Part shown: positions 1 through 9,264 of the stretch, piece by piece
Layout: each line of letters starts with the position of its first letter
Numbering within the stretch: position 1 is the first letter of the stretch
DNA from: Amoeboradix gromovi
Lineage: Eukaryota > Sanchytriomycota > Sanchytriomycetes > Sanchytriales > Sanchytriaceae
DNA length: 31,474 bases
Direction of reading: 5' to 3'
NCBI GenBank assembly: GCA_018985225.1
Contig: JADGIF010000035.1
Coordinates: 1-31,474, forward strand
Notes under the pieces: generated by a model
Database searches by the model: none
What the model saw: the letters and a program-made list of their open reading frames with translations, nothing else
Told to the model about the DNA's origin: nothing
Translations under genes and position numbers: made by a program

Positions 1-389
1 GTAATGTTATACTAACATCATTACTCTTGTCAATTTCATTCTCACAGACACTACATTTCTTTGATTTACTGGTGTATGAAAGCTTTTGCTTTCTCTTGGC
101 CATAACTTTATTAGGAAAGGTCTCTATTTATGGGCAAGATTAAATGAAAATATACCCTATTATGAATTAGTATTATGATAAAGATTGGAGGAAAGAGTAA
201 GAGAATAGCTGCACAGAATATTTATTTTTGAAATTTCGATACAAAAAGTTACTTATTTTCCTTTTATATTCGTCAACTCCGCAACTAGCTGAATGCCCAC
301 TCGCCTCTTAAATCCATAAAATTAATAAAGCTGAAATAATCTTCCAAGTTGTTACAGAAAGTTAGTTCAGTTTTTATATTTGATGTCCC
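1..389 (+). mobile_element. MITE-like TIR element, copy 1 (left end outside window)
   Basis: Right-hand part of a repeat present six times in this window. It ends with the terminal inverted repeat (...TTTTTATATTTGATGTCCC at 371-389). It shares with copy 3 an internal block (about 95-170: 'ttggccataactttattag' and following) that copies 4 and 5 lack. With copies 4 and 5 it shares the palindromic motif at 1-24 and the block 'cgtcaactccgcaactagct' near 272. No transposase reading frame is present. The other terminus lies upstream of the window. Confidence 0.75.
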
Positions 390-603
390 TATTGGTAATC
401 TAGTGTAGTTTCTATGTCTTCTTCCTACCTAAAAATAAGGATGTTTTGTCAAAAAAACTATTTATTGTTCTTTAAAGCAGTTGTATCTGCATGTTGTAGG
501 CCAGTGTTTGCCAAGATCATCGAATTTAATGTATTTTGAACTTTCCTAGTAGAAACCATGTTTTAGACACATCAATCGAATTTTTGACACAACTGCTTAA
601 TTC

Positions 604-1383
604 ATGACTTTAGAGCAGTTTGGATTCAAGAGAACTCTAGTAGACGATGGCGATAATGCTGAAAAATCTAGTAAGATTCGAAAGATCGTTGGCAATTCAG
701 AAAACATTGACAAGGATCTGCATATTCCAGAATCTTGGAAACGTGAACTAAGTGATGAATTTGGTAAGGAGTACTTCAAAAGACTACAAAACAGTTTAGC
801 AGATGCTCGAAAAAAGAGTGTTGTTTACCCACCAGTTGATGAGGTTTTCAAGTTTATGAATTGCAAAATCAATGATATCAAGGTTGTTATTATTGGACAA
901 GATCCTTATCATGGCCAAAATCAGGCTTGCGGACTAGCCTTTAGTGTTAGCAAAGTTGTGAAAATACCGCCTTCCTTGAGAAATATTTACGACGAACTCA
1001 AAAACGATATTGCAGATTTTGAAATGCCATCTCATGGTGATCTTTCAGGTTGGGTTTCTGAAGGAGTATTCTTATTGAATGCGTCCTTAACCGTTACAAA
1101 GTCATCACCTAACTCTCACAAGGACTTTGGCTGGTATAAATTTACAGATGCGATAATCAAAAGGATTAGCCAGCATTGTGAAAATGTTGTATTTATGCTA
1201 TGGGGAAGTTTTGCGCAGCAAAAGGCATCAATCATCAACAGCAAGAAGCATCTTATACTGAAAGCAGCACATCCTTCACCATTTTCAGCACACAAGGGTT
1301 TTTTTGGATGCAAGCACTTTTCAAAAGCGAACAGCTATTTGTCTGAAAACAAGAAAAATCCCGTTAATTGGAGTTTGAAATAA
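604..1383 (+). CDS. UNG1: Uracil-DNA glycosylase, family 1
   Basis: Removes uracil from DNA to start base-excision repair. The protein has 259 residues, typical for nuclear/mitochondrial UNG. The water-activating loop GQDPYHGQ is at about 98-105 with catalytic Asp100. The uracil-binding LLNASLT is near 157-163 (Asn160). The DNA-intercalation loop HPSPFSAHKGFFGCKHFS starts at about 223 (catalytic His223). The first 50 residues are charged and look disordered. The opening MTLEQFGFKR is weakly like a PCNA-interacting box, as in other UNG N-termini, but is not a clean match. The ATG at 604 is the first in frame. The stop overlaps AATAAA at 1379-1384, so the 3' UTR should be very short. No intron is needed. 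Identification is secure. Confidence 0.97.
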   Translation: MTLEQFGFKRTLVDDGDNAEKSSKIRKIVGNSENIDKDLHIPESWKRELSDEFGKEYFKRLQNSLADARKKSVVYPPVDEVFKFMNCKINDIKVVIIGQDPYHGQNQACGLAFSVSKVVKIPPSLRNIYDELKNDIADFEMPSHGDLSGWVSEGVFLLNASLTVTKSSPNSHKDFGWYKFTDAIIKRISQHCENVVFMLWGSFAQQKASIINSKKHLILKAAHPSPFSAHKGFFGCKHFSKANSYLSENKKNPVNWSLK

Positions 1384-1499
1384 AAATGCGTAAATAAACA
1401 AATTAAATTTTTACTCTGCCGAATTATAAAACTACAGAAATACAGTTTTACAATGGAAAAAAATGTGACATAAGCTATGAAAGTCGACCGCGGGTAAAA

Positions 1500-1881
1500 G
1501 GAGTGCCGTCAAAAGAATTTATAACTGGTGAAAAGAGGACTAAATTCAAATTAGTAGAAAAGGATACGAGGAAACAGAAAATCAAGAAAGGATATTAAAT
1601 AACCGTATTTGTTGGGAAATGGTAGGAAAGCGCACTTTAAGGCTGTGCTCCAATTCCAAACATATTTTTTTGCCATAAATGCTCAAATGAGGACAAGGTA
1701 ATCATTGTACCTGAAGATTATACGTCCAAAATGTTATAATTCAAGAAGGGTGTGAATAGTAAAGAATTTGGAAAAAAAGAATTTCAGGAAATGTGAATCA
1801 TGCTTTTCAATTATTGATCTTGATCAGACTGCTAGTTTGAATATTAGAGATGTATTTATTAGTTATACGACATTCAAATAG
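1500..1881 (+). pseudogene. Decayed Fanzor/TnpB-like (OMEGA nuclease) relic 1
   Basis: The non-coding stretch between UNG and the next MITE holds broken pieces of a TnpB/Fanzor C-terminal half spread over several frames. Around 1600-1690 one frame reads VFVGNGRKAHF...AQMRTR, like the region before the third RuvC motif. Bases 1707-1735 give VPEDYTSKM, like the 'E.YTSK.C' segment. After a stop and a frame change, 1780-1881 give NFRKCESC...DLDQTASLNIRDVF, like the zinc-finger 'C..C' plus 'RD.NA.LNI' end of these nucleases. Stops and frame changes show it is dead. The N-terminal half is not recognisable. Confidence 0.6.
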
Positions 1882-1981
1882 CCAGAATGGCGAAATCTTC
1901 CTTTAGAAGACGATATCAATATACTATGAGTCAACTCTTCCCAATATGTAAACCAGGCAGCGAATGCTTTATAGTTTATGT

Positions 1982-2394
1982 GGGACACCAAACATAAAAA
2001 CTAGACCAAGTCGTCTTTAAAGTAGGTACTCCATAAGGAGGAAATACTATTATTAATAAAAGTTCTTCTTTCAAACCAATTTTCTTTCATTAATGCCATT
2101 CACCTGTTTCAAATATACGAGGTCTTTGAGTTTCTAAGAAAAAGATGCATTTTCTTAGATGATACTTTTTATCTGTTCCATTTTCTTCTTAACACCTTTT
2201 GTATAACTTAATTTTTGTTTTCTCTTCTTATTAATAATTGTTTCTAAGATTTTGATGGATGAAAAGTTTTACACTAAAATAAGTTACTTGGACTAGTCAG
2301 ATTAATTTAATTTAGTTTACTATCGGTTAATACAATTGAAATAATGATTCAAACTGTCTCAGAAAGTTAGTCTAGTTTCTATGTTTGATGTCCC
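1982..2394 (+). mobile_element. MITE-like TIR element, copy 2 (diverged)
   Basis: Starts GGGACACCAAACATAAAAAC and ends ...ATGTTTGATGTCCC, the same terminal inverted repeats as the other copies. The left 130 bp match copies 3 and 4 ('ggaggaaatactattattaa', 'aggtctttgag'). The interior from about 2160 to 2330 is strongly diverged, so this is probably an older copy. It ends 32 nt before the ATG of the DNMT2-type gene, so it must form part of that gene's 5' flank. Confidence 0.75.
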
Positions 2395-2426
2395 TTTTGT
2401 TTTAACGAGATTTTCCTATTCTTATT

Positions 2427-3380
2427 ATGTGTGTCCCAAAGTTGCAGACCAAAGTAGCCGGAATTGAGTTCTTTTCAGGTATAGGTGCATGGAAATATGG
2501 AATGCCTGATATAGATTTTGTTCCGTTTGATATCAATGAAAAGGCGAACTCAATTTATTTTGACAACCATGGCGTTAAACCTATAGTCAAGAATTTAGCA
2601 TCATTGAAATGCAAAGAGATACCAGACGCATTGATATGGTGCATGAGCCCACCTTGTCAGCCATTTACTCTACAGAAATCATCGAGATATAAAAAAAAAC
2701 ATGATTTTAGAAACGATGCTCTGATTAACCTCATTTCAATGATTTCATTGAAGTTGCCTAGAATAATAATACTTGAAAACGTTGCAAACTTCAAAAATAG
2801 TGACATTTGTGAATTATTCAAGAAAGCATTGAATAACAACCATTACAAATTTGATGAGGTCCTACTGTGTCCCACTCAGCTTGGAATTCCAAATAAAAGG
2901 AAAAGATACTTTCTCATCGCGATACTTGATCGAGAATTCTCATTTGTGCAACCAAAAAGTATTAAATGTAAGGATTTGTCTGAATATTTAGACGAACACG
3001 TTGATAAAGGTTTCTATATAGAGATTCCGATTCTTGAAAAGTACTTTAAAATAGCAGATATTGTAACATTTTGCGATCGTGACAGTAATTGTTTTACAAA
3101 GAACTACAACCGCATTATTGAGGGAAGTGGAAGCCTGATTCAGACCAAGCTTATAAATCTTACTCCAAGTGAAAGGATCGCGCAAGTACATCAAGTAGGA
3201 TTACGGAGGTTCACGCCACTGGAAATCGCTAGAATCTTTGGATTTCCAAGTGATGCTAAATGGAACGCTTTATTAAATGAACAATACAAGTTGCTGGGCA
3301 ACTCCATTAATGTAAATGTTGTCAAGTTTATATATGCTCAGTTAAAGCCTATCATAGACGACTTGAATTCTATAAAATAA
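2427..3380 (+). CDS. TRDMT1: DNMT2-family tRNA(Asp) cytosine-5 methyltransferase
   Basis: A 317-residue C5-methyltransferase. SAM-binding motif I is FFSGIGAWKYGM (about 15-26). The catalytic loop is SPPCQPFT with Cys77. Motif VI is ENVANF with Glu117, and QLGIPNKRKRYF follows at about 151-162. The CFT tripeptide (222-224) is the signature separating DNMT2 from true DNA methyltransferases. The target-recognition end is RRFTPLEIARIFGFP, and the last motif is LLGNSINVNVV (about 289-299). By family knowledge the product methylates C38 of tRNA-Asp. The ATG lies 32 nt after a MITE, so promoter or leader sequence must overlap that element. The stop sits in AAATAAG, not a perfect AATAAA. Confidence 0.93.
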   Translation: MCVPKLQTKVAGIEFFSGIGAWKYGMPDIDFVPFDINEKANSIYFDNHGVKPIVKNLASLKCKEIPDALIWCMSPPCQPFTLQKSSRYKKKHDFRNDALINLISMISLKLPRIIILENVANFKNSDICELFKKALNNNHYKFDEVLLCPTQLGIPNKRKRYFLIAILDREFSFVQPKSIKCKDLSEYLDEHVDKGFYIEIPILEKYFKIADIVTFCDRDSNCFTKNYNRIIEGSGSLIQTKLINLTPSERIAQVHQVGLRRFTPLEIARIFGFPSDAKWNALLNEQYKLLGNSINVNVVKFIYAQLKPIIDDLNSIK

Positions 3381-3892
3381 GCATTAACTGGCATGACCAC
3401 ACGTTCTTTGCTGTAAATTATTCGGCATACGGGTCTTCGCATGCCTTGACCAATCGTAAGTAATAAAAAATTGAATTCCCTTGTAATGCATCAAGTCTAT
3501 ATAAAATTGTCAACGTGCTAATATTTTGTTTCTCAAGCAGACCATACAATCATGAACTCTTGTGCCAGTTGTTCTTCTCATTTGTGCAAAGTAGAACTGG
3601 CAGATATTTTGGGAATGCTTAAACAAATACTCAGGTCTTTAGTAGCGCTACAGTTTACACAATTATGTAGCTGAAGACGTACTCTAGATGTAATGCCCTT
3701 GTTTATAGTCTTTCAAGCTTCACGAGTTTTGTCATGTTAGTGGACGTGTTACCGTTCTAAGGAAGTCATTTCGACCCAATATTCTTGTCCGAGGGGCCTT
3801 CTTCTTTGAAGTAAACTAGTTTCTGTTCAAATTGAACGGTTAATAAAAACATGTTCTTGTAATTCATAGATCAAGTCTCCTTTGTTTACTTT
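3381..3892 (+). ncRNA. Intergenic segment with TATA box and strong hairpins; possible small RNA gene
   Basis: A consensus-like TATATAAAA lies at 3498-3506. About 60 nt downstream is a strong hairpin: TGCCAGTT (3563-3570) pairs with AACTGGCA (3595-3602), and pairing continues with mismatches inward. ATATTTTGG (3604-3612), resembling an Sm-binding site, follows directly. A second nested hairpin is GTCTT (3635-3639)/AAGAC (3674-3678) enclosing CTACA (3648-3652)/TGTAG (3666-3670). The same stretch has a 40-codon ATG frame at 3552-3674 (MNSCASCSSHLCK...), a weaker explanation. I could not match it to U1, U2, U4, U5 or U6. 3710-3892 holds nothing I recognise. Confidence 0.3.
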
Positions 3893-4729
3893 ATGTTCCA
3901 GCTCGAATGCAAGCTGATAAATCCTTTAATTTATTGTTTAAGCAAACTAAGTAATGAGATTTCTTGCGAAATAACTGATGATGGCTGCACATTCTCAGCC
4001 TGTGATGAAGGTAGGACTGTCTATGCTGTTTGCAACATATCATCTAACATACTTGTTGTCATCAATGATATACCTGTTAAGTCTTTCACAGTTAATTCGA
4101 TGTCATTCTATCAAGTTATCCAACACTTTGATTGCATGTTTCTAGAAATTGATGTGGATTTTATAAATTTTAAAAATATGGCAAAAGATACGGTTTTTAG
4201 TTTACCTCAAATACAGGCTGAAAAGTTACACTTAGAATACAGAAAACTAAATCTTTCTGGGTATGCTAAGATACTACCACACCTGAATTGGAGTTTGTTG
4301 TTAAACTCGCCATTTCTTCACGTAAAAACCACTGAAGATGAAATACTGCTAAGTACCACACTAGATTCTATGGAAACCAAAATAACTATTAACCCTCATG
4401 ATTGCGATGCATTCGAGTCTACTAATTTAAGCTGTATTGTTCCAATGCATATAATTACTCAAATCATGCAACTTGGGAGCATTACAAAGAAACCAGTGTC
4501 ATGGTATTACCAAAGCCAAAACCCAATGGTGCTGTCATTGGATGTGAATGATTTGTTTGATTTTGACGTAGTAGTTTCAATCAGTGAACAAGACATAGAA
4601 ACGGTAACACAAAGAGGATCTTCGGGTGACTACGCTAATAGTACAACTAATGAATCTGCAGAGGTAGAGAGGTTATCCAATACTGCAGCAGTCGGGCCTC
4701 GACCTTTGAAGAGGATTAAATACCAATAA
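3893..4729 (+). CDS. Rad9-like subunit of the 9-1-1 checkpoint clamp
   Basis: A 278-residue protein with the look of a PCNA-fold clamp subunit. The start (PLIYCLSKLSNEISCEITDD, then GCTFSACDEGRTVYAVC) resembles Rad9 domain 1. The second half ends in a segment like Rad9's C-terminal clamp strand (KPVSWYYQSQNPMVLSLDV, about 200-220). After about 240 there is a polar tail ending PLKRIKYQ, like the basic tail tip of Rad9. No PCNA-specific motifs are visible, so PCNA itself is unlikely, but Hus1 or Rad1 are not excluded. If correct it is a DNA-damage clamp acting with Rad17-RFC. It is clearly shorter than typical Rad9. The stop is inside AATAAA (4725-4730). Confidence 0.5.
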   Translation: MFQLECKLINPLIYCLSKLSNEISCEITDDGCTFSACDEGRTVYAVCNISSNILVVINDIPVKSFTVNSMSFYQVIQHFDCMFLEIDVDFINFKNMAKDTVFSLPQIQAEKLHLEYRKLNLSGYAKILPHLNWSLLLNSPFLHVKTTEDEILLSTTLDSMETKITINPHDCDAFESTNLSCIVPMHIITQIMQLGSITKKPVSWYYQSQNPMVLSLDVNDLFDFDVVVSISEQDIETVTQRGSSGDYANSTTNESAEVERLSNTAAVGPRPLKRIKYQ

Positions 4730-4859
4730 ATAATTTTTATTTGCAGCTCGATTGTTTTCTTGAATAAATTGATTATTGAGAATTTGTATGGATTTTTGTA
4801 TCATTTCAAGACTTTTCTAATAGCTTAAATACTCGATATTCTTCCTATTCGCAAATGTT

Positions 4860-5130
4860 AAATGGAATAAATAGATGTAATCCTGAATATTTCAAATCTA
4901 AAGAAATAACTAGCAGGTAGAGCATGCATTCATCAATGCTGAGGAACTTGTCCAAGGATGGAAGAATTAGATGTCTTTCAATGCCTATAAGAGATAACCT
5001 GTACAATTTATTCAAGGAACGCTTGAAGTTCAAGTGTAAACAAAGAGGAAAGACGATAATCGAATGTAATGAAGCATTTACTAGCCAGACATGTACAAGG
5101 TGGGGTACTCCAAAAAACCAACCTGCTAGT
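4860..5130 (+). pseudogene. Decayed Fanzor/TnpB-like relic 2
   Basis: A frame from about 4924 to 5175 carries LSKDGRIRCLSMPIRDNLYN, then KERLKFKCKQRGKTIIECNE and AFTSQTCTRWGTP. This matches the TnpB/Fanzor block 'F...L..K....G..V...E..TS..C..CG' that precedes the zinc finger. The second cysteine of the first C..C pair is missing (CTRWG) and no RD.NA end follows, so the gene is dead. It differs in sequence from relic 1, so it probably comes from a different element. It lies in the 632-bp space between the Rad9-like gene and ARPC5. Confidence 0.6.
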
Positions 5131-5244
5131 TGCTCTGTGGAAATTCTCGATTTTCTCGGATATCAGGACTTTTAACGAGGAGAAACGCTTAAATTCGCAG
5201 TTTCCTGGAGGATCAAGAGTTTCAGCAGAAACACCTACGACGCT

Positions 5245-5296
5245 GCTCCCTCCGCTGCGATACTAACTGACATCATTGAAAATCTGAGGCGGGAGC
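5245..5296. other. GC-rich hairpin just downstream of Fanzor relic 2
   Basis: GCTCCCTCC (5245-5253) pairs with GGCGGGAGC (5288-5296) with one mismatch, enclosing a 34-nt loop. It stands out in an AT-rich window. It lies about 70 nt after the last Fanzor-like reading and 66 nt before the ARPC5 start. It could be the end of a guide-RNA-like structure of the old element, a snoRNA-like gene or a chance stem. No clear C/D or H/ACA boxes were found. Confidence 0.3.
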
Positions 5297-5361
5297 CTTG
5301 GAGACATCTGTTTTAAAAAGTTTGTCTTGTTCTTGTAGTGTCTCTCAAAGGACCCCTTGAA

Positions 5362-5823
5362 ATGTCTCATCGTAAAGTCACTGATGATAAGATCAACAAA
5401 GCTTTAGATGCTCAAGTGGATTCAGGTGACGAGGATGAATTAGAGTCGCAAAATGTAATTAATCAGCAGGAAATTCTTTCTAAATCCGCGATTATCAAGC
5501 AAGAAATTCAATCTTACTTAAATCGTGGGTGCCCAGAAGATGCGATGAAGTCTGCTTGTAAGGACTCTTCAAAACATGTTATCGAAGCTCTTATCCCAAT
5601 TTTTAATGATATTGTAGGCTCCGGTAAATTATCCACTGACAAATTTGTTTCTTCATTAACCACTAATGAATTGGACGTTTGTATGAAGTACATTTATAAA
5701 AGTATGGAATCCTTAACAAAAGGCTTACCCGTAAACATATCCAATGTTCTTTTGTTTCATGAAAAGGTGGTTAACCAGGCTGGTGTTGGTAGCATTGTTC
5801 GTGTTATAGCCGACACACAGTAA
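5362..5823 (+). CDS. ARPC5: Arp2/3 complex subunit 5 (p16-Arc)
   Basis: A 153-residue protein matching ARPC5. It has an acidic N-terminal region (SGDEDELE), helices around 45-110, and the conserved C-terminal block LDVCMKYIYKSME followed by LLFHEKVVNQAGVGSIVRVI. It is part of the seven-subunit complex that nucleates branched actin, so the organism has actin patches or amoeboid motility. The first ATG of the conserved protein is at 5362; the frame is open 24 nt further up but has no ATG. The stop is followed directly by AATAAA (5822-5827). The convergent SNF2-type gene ends only 25 nt away. Confidence 0.93.
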   Translation: MSHRKVTDDKINKALDAQVDSGDEDELESQNVINQQEILSKSAIIKQEIQSYLNRGCPEDAMKSACKDSSKHVIEALIPIFNDIVGSGKLSTDKFVSSLTTNELDVCMKYIYKSMESLTKGLPVNISNVLLFHEKVVNQAGVGSIVRVIADTQ

Positions 5824-5848
5824 TAAATCTTAAATTCAGTGTATTTAT

Positions 5849-8800
5849 TTAGTCTTCTTCTTCTTGCCTAAAACTGCTGCTACTCGACTTGTTATCTTCT
5901 TTTTCGGCCTTCAGTAATCCTTCAAACTCAATCCTCTTTTCATTTGCAAGTGCTTCTAAATAATTCGCATCTTCATATACCAATGACCCTTCCACGTTGA
6001 ATGACCTTGCGTTATCAAACATCATCTTGAAATCTATTAGCATTTCGGCCAAGTCACCATACTTTCCATTTTCTAATTTGTTCTGTATTTCATTCAAAGA
6101 TATTGGACTCTTTATTTGCACATAATAGCTTGGATAGTCTACCTTTGACGGTAACTTTAAGAACAAGTATGCACGCTGTCTATCGTATCCCTCGCTGGTA
6201 TCTAAATCGCTGACAATCGCATCAATTAAATCGATTCCATATGGCAATAAAGTCTTTGGTTTCTTATAAATGCTCCTACTTTGCGAAGCTTGTCTTTTAT
6301 TAGTTGTGCCATTACTGTTGTCAATCATTCCTTCTACATACTCATCTTCAGTCATAGTGTCATCATAATTTATCAGCTGCTTCTTTCTGGTTGCGTTCGG
6401 ATCATCTTTTCGAGCCAAATCTAACGGATTAAACTCAGATTTGTACACTTGTGGTAGTTCATTCAAAGTGTACAGTCTACCAGGCATTTCACCAGGCCTA
6501 CCATAAGAAGCCCATTCGATGTTGTCATTGGTTACTCTATCTTTGTCCATCTTATGAAATACATGCAGCTCGTGCTCATTTCTAGCTAGCAATTCATTAA
6601 GTTCCTCATCGCTTACTTCTAAACTTTCTTGTCTAATCTCAGCATCAACGGTGCTAGTTAATAGAGACTTAAGAAACTGCTCACGCTCCATATCTGTTGA
6701 TTTGTTGTCAAACTTACCAGCCTGTATAATCTTGCCATCCATATCTAATTTGAACTGCGCGCGTTCTAATATTTTTTCTTCTACGCTATTGCTGGTAATC
6801 AATCTGAATATTCTAACTTCCGACTTTTGACCTATGCGATGCGCTCTGTCCTGTGCTTGCAGGTCCTATATTAAATAAAAATACTTGATGAGGATTCCAG
6901 TCGCTATCAAATATAACAACAGTATCTGCTGATTGCAAATTCAGCCCCAAACCACCAGCACGCGTGGAGAGTATAAAGAGCTGATAAGGGCTGTCCAACT
7001 GATTAAACAATCTTAATAGCTCTCCGCGATCTTCTGATTTAGTAGATCCATCTAATCTCAAATATTTAAAACCTCTGTACAGACAGAAGTCTTCCATAAT
7101 TGTCATGACACTAGTCATCTGAAAAAACATCAATACCCTGTGCTTTGTGTTAAAAAGCTTGGGTAGCATACGATCTAATAATTCAAATTTACCACTAGTT
7201 CTGAATAAAACATCATTCGAGGTATGTGACGGATTGATCGTATTCTCGATTTCACTGAACACAAATGGGTGATTGCATATCTTGCGCAGCTGCATGATTG
7301 TATTGTTTAATCCTTTTATTCCAGTAAAAGATTTCTGATTGCTTGCATCTTTAACAGTAAACAAACAGTTGTGAATTCGCATTTGCTCATAAAGCTTGGC
7401 TTGCAATGCGCTGAATGGCGTTTTAATGATTCGCTCTATTTTATCTGGCAATTCCGACTCAACATCCTTCTTTAATCTACGTAGTAAAAATGGGCGAAGC
7501 ACCTTATGAAGCCTTTTAATAATCAGCAGTGATTCTTCTTCGCTTAGCTCAATGTTACTTACTCCGAAAGGGGCACTAAACCATTCATCAAAACTACGAT
7601 CGCTGTTAAATATTTTAGGAAGAATGAAATTTAATATGCTCCACAACTCTTGCAGATTGTTTTGTAGAGGAGTACCGGTTAATATTAATCGAAATCTACT
7701 AGAATATTGAGTGTTAAGAACAAGGGATAACTTGCTATTAGAGTTTTTCATTCGATGCCCTTCATCAATGATAGTGTAAAGCCATTTGACGGGCTTCAAG
7801 ATGTGCTTGTCCTTGATGATATATTCAAAAGTTGTTAAAACAACTACAAATTGACGCTGCTTAATATGAAACTGCATCTGCTTTCTCATTTGAGGACTCC
7901 CTTTATAAGCAAGTATGCTAATAGATGGAGACCATTTTTGGAATTCGTTTGACCAATTGCTCAGTGTGCTCAAAGGTACTACAATGAGATATGGTCCCAT
8001 TTGTTGCTTGACACTTATCAGATATGATATCAGGGCAATGGATTGAATAGTCTTCCCAAGGCCCATTTCATCAGCCAGTATACCGTTTAATCGGTTATTA
8101 TACAAACTTACCATCCATTCCAGTCCCTTGACCTGATAATCTTTTAATGTGCCGCCAATAAGATTGTTAGGCTGCATGACATGCTCTTTCACATAATGTG
8201 CAGTGTCATAGTAATCCTGATCTGGAATATCTTCTTCATTATCAGATTCCATGGTTTTGGTTATCAAGTTCTTTTGAACCTTCATTTTTGAAATTAGTTC
8301 GCCAATAAAGGTATTCGTTTGCTTCAGTAACTTGGAAATTCTGTTGTCTTTGGTTTTGCTAACTAGCAGTAGATACTCTTGTTCATTGTTTTGTTTAAGA
8401 GCATTCAAACGCTGCTGTTTTATAGCTTGCTGTTGCTCTTTGTTAATTTTGATTAGATTGGTGTGTTGATTCAATATATGCTTGTGCAGTTTGAGCTTCC
8501 CTGTGTCTACTAAAATAGATTGGCCATGCTGAAGTATTGAGTTTAGATACTGCTTTTGGACTTGTTTTTGTTGAAACTCAATGGATTGTTCGTACTGCTG
8601 ATGATATTCAAGCACCTGTTGTATTGAGTGATTGACCGGTATATGTTGTGTATAGTCGATATAGTCAACAAGTAGCGGATCAACACCAGTGTCATATTTA
8701 AAATATGGTATGGCACTATCTTGAATTGTATAGCTGAGATTATTCTGGTAGAGAATAAATCGAACTAATGCATTGCTTTGATCCATCAGATGATAGTCAT

Positions 8801-8852
8801 TAGGAAAATGCTTGTCTAAGTAAAAGAATGCTTGAGTATTACTGGAAGCCAT
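5849..8852 (-). CDS. SNF2/STH1-type chromatin-remodelling ATPase with bromodomain (two exons)
   Basis: Exon 1 is 8852-6885 and exon 2 is 6865-5849, giving 994 residues after removal of a 19-nt phase-0 intron. Domains in order: a Gln-rich N-terminus with an HSA-like helix (about 120-195), helicase motif [10 protein letters not shown] (260-268), motif II DEGH (363-366), LTGTPLQNN (391-399), motif [16 protein letters not shown], then across the splice [21 protein letters not shown] (motif VI), a SnAC-like region (about 720-790) and a C-terminal bromodomain (about 865-970; Asn946 fits the acetyl-lysine-binding Asn). It is the motor of a SWI/SNF- or RSC-type complex. Shorter than yeast Snf2 (about 1,700) and Sth1 (about 1,360). 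AATAAA (complement of 5844-5849) overlaps the stop. Confidence 0.95.
6866..6884 (-). other. 19-nt spliceosomal intron in the SNF2-type gene
   Basis: On the coding strand GTATTTTTATTTAATATAG. Unspliced, the frame leaves the family right after DSDWNPHQ. Removing these 19 nt joins it to [13 protein letters not shown], the invariant motif VI. It has GTA at the 5' end, TTAAT at positions 11-15 and TAG at the 3' end. Confidence 0.95.
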
Positions 8853-9264
8853 AGATTACGAGACAAAGTTACACATGGAGAACGAAAATATAATTGAAAA
8901 TTTCGGTGCCAATGCTACTCGTTAAAAGTTCTGATTTTCTAGAAAATCAAGGACGCGCTCAGAGAAGTGACAAAGACGTTGCAATCGATGAAAAGAAAGT
9001 ATAACAAGTTGCTAAGCAAGCATCAAAATGTATACCCAGTTTCTCTTTGAAATCGAGAAGCTAGGAACAGAATTATTGTACAGCATGCGCAAATCAATTC
9101 CATGGACATATTTCAGTCTATCCCCGGAAACACGGGATACAGTTAATAACACAAGACTCTTAGATAAATAAATAAGCATGAGAGTCTTTTTTAGTCCAGC
9201 AGTTTATTAATATGTAGTGCCTTCAGTAGCATTCAAAATCTGCTTCATAAATCATTCTTAATTT
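8853..9264. other. Intergenic segment with two adjacent hairpins and a T6 run
   Basis: No convincing gene. At 9115-9135 TATCCC and GGGATA form a 6-bp stem around a 9-nt loop. At 9153-9160 and 9181-9188, AAGACTCT and AGAGTCTT form a perfect 8-bp stem, with TTTTTT at 9187-9192 directly after on the + strand. That is the shape of an RNA polymerase III transcript end. One + frame (about 8943-9047) reads KIKDALREVTKTLQSMKRKY and on, a Lys-rich helix with no start codon; it may be a relic. No tRNA B-box was found. Confidence 0.3.

Noticed and set aside
3690-3708. 19-mer GTAATGCCCTTGTTTATAG in the spacer after the DNMT2 gene
   Set aside because: It has the right length and ends but no TAAY branch motif, and it joins no meaningful reading frames.
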